Assembly: GCF_003026105.1 (NCBI RefSeq)
Contig: NZ_PYNW01000004.1
Span: 62,001 to 126,000 of the forward strand
Length of the DNA stretch: 64,000 nucleotides
Direction: 5' to 3'
Origin: Photobacterium sp. GB-56
Lineage (GTDB): Bacteria > Pseudomonadota > Gammaproteobacteria > Enterobacterales > Vibrionaceae
Below the pieces are notes generated by a model that was given only the letters and a program-made list of their open reading frames with translations, did not search any database and was not told where the DNA came from. The translations under genes and the position numbers were made by a program. Below are positions 63,517-64,000 of the stretch, one piece after another (the stretch's first letter is position 1; each line of letters starts with the position of its first letter).

Positions 63517-64000
63517 ATGGAAAATAAACAAGAAAATAAGAAAGAAGCTGGGTGTCTAGGCTATGTTATTGGTGGGATGTCATTTATTCCATTAATTGGT
63601 GTTTTATTCGGAATAGTTGCCATTATATGGGGCTTTGCAATAAAGCATACAAAGCTAAAAGTTGTTGGTGCATGCGGTATTGCATTTACTGTAATTCTTT
63701 ATAGTTCGTTGGGTTACTTTGGCTTTGTACAAGAGGGAGGCGTTTATGATGATTTACGCAGTGAACTGACTAAAACACAATTAACAAGTGCTGTACAAGC
63801 AATAGAGTTTTATAAAGTGCAAAATGGACAGTACCCTGAGTCATTAGAAGTGTTGCAAAAGTCCTTACCAGAGAACTCTATGGTTTTTCTTCATGATGCA
63901 GCGCAAGTAAACACAGAAGGGAAGCTTTACTATTACATGCTAATTAATGAAAGCTCATACCATATTCGCTCTTATGGTCGTGATGGCGTACTAAACACCT
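63517..64000 (+). CDS. Membrane protein with GspG/pilin-like C-terminal part (cassette gene, cut by window end)
   Basis: An open frame of at least 161 codons, running off the window without a stop. After a charged N-terminus come two hydrophobic helices (about residues 13-35 and 45-65), then a periplasmic part with LTKTQLTSAVQAIEFYKVQNGQYPESLEVLQ and YYYMLINESSYHIRSYGRDGVLNT. The pattern aIxxYKxxNGxYPxSLxxL ... Y.I.S.GxDG is that of type II secretion pseudopilin GspG C-terminal domains, but no prepilin cleavage site is seen. Function unknown. It starts 27 bp after the end of R4. Confidence 0.7.
   Translation, partial: MENKQENKKEAGCLGYVIGGMSFIPLIGVLFGIVAIIWGFAIKHTKLKVVGACGIAFTVILYSSLGYFGFVQEGGVYDDLRSELTKTQLTSAVQAIEFYKVQNGQYPESLEVLQKSLPENSMVFLHDAAQVNTEGKLYYYMLINESSYHIRSYGRDGVLNT

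Noticed and set aside
54750-64000. CRISPR array as explanation of the repeats
   Set aside because: The repeats are about 837 bp and separated by protein-coding genes of different lengths; there are no short regular repeat-spacer units and no cas genes.
54750-64000. A hidden integron integrase gene
   Set aside because: The only recombinase-like sequence (61813-62089) matches the IS91-associated tyrosine recombinase N-terminus rather than IntI, and it is broken. No other long frame in this part fits an integrase.

Overview
The window looks like part of the secondary chromosome of a marine gammaproteobacterium of the Vibrionaceae, most likely Photobacterium or a close relative. This is inferred from its low-to-moderate GC, many Vibrionaceae-type genes (VF530-family protein, YajD, YajQ, a kbl-tdh pair with a divergent LysR gene, fruBKA linked to its own Cra/FruR gene, a second peptide deformylase) and an integron-type cassette array. 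The species was not checked by any search. No rRNA or tRNA genes were seen.

Positions 1-54,750 are an ordinary, densely coded chromosomal backbone. In order it holds: membrane and small unknown proteins and a FUSC/YccS-type protein (0-4.4 kb); periplasmic glutathione peroxidase, Na+/alanine symporter and secreted RNase T2 (4.5-8.2 kb); an ABC exporter pair (9.7-11.4 kb); a three-gene DUF2760/Hsp70/Hsp70 operon (12-17.6 kb); yajD, an M50 protease and a small winged-helix protein (18-19.9 kb); tandem paralogous lipid A acyltransferases (20.2-22.3 kb); a DUF481 outer-membrane protein, a DnaJ-related protein, an SdaC-type transporter, yajQ and DAHP synthase (22.4-27.6 kb); a degenerate PEP-synthase-like protein and a second FUSC protein (28-30.5 kb); cra and the fruBKA operon with three clear Cra operators (30.6-35.8 kb); an RhlE-like helicase (35.9-37.3 kb); a rhodanese plus hybrid histidine kinase pair and a deformylase (38-41.6 kb); the murein-recycling genes ldcA and anmK (41.7-43.9 kb); an MsbA-like ABC exporter (44.1-45.9 kb); LysR/kbl/tdh (46.5-50 kb); a VF530 protein, a phosphatidylserine-decarboxylase-like protein, ybiT with a leader attenuator candidate, and yaiI (50.3-54.75 kb).

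From about 54,750 to the window end the organisation changes completely. Short, mutually unrelated, AT-rich genes, all on the + strand, are separated alternately by VCR-like attC sites (three, about 92-100 bp) and by a long repeat of 836-837 bp (three complete copies, one derivative, and one half copy directly after yaiI). The cargo is an isoprenylcysteine-methyltransferase-like membrane protein, an O6-alkylguanine-DNA alkyltransferase, a lipoprotein, a SAM methyltransferase, a two-gene CBASS anti-phage system (CD-NTase with a C-terminal sensor domain plus a Cap15-like 2TM/beta-barrel effector), a small unknown protein and a pilin-like protein cut by the window end. No integrase gene is visible, so within this window the array is CALIN-like (attC cluster lacking an integrase).

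The long repeat is composite. It starts with a compact hairpin that has attC architecture (TAACA ... GTTGGAC), continues with the antisense 3' end of an IS91-family transposase gene, and then matches the sequence found once, without the IS part, at the 3' end of yaiI and just beyond it. It ends in a large inverted repeat and CTGTTA, exactly where each new gene block begins. The yaiI-flanking sequence therefore seems to have been joined to an IS91 remnant and then multiplied between cassettes. This repeat-cassette structure, with the CBASS operon inside it, is the most interesting part of the window.
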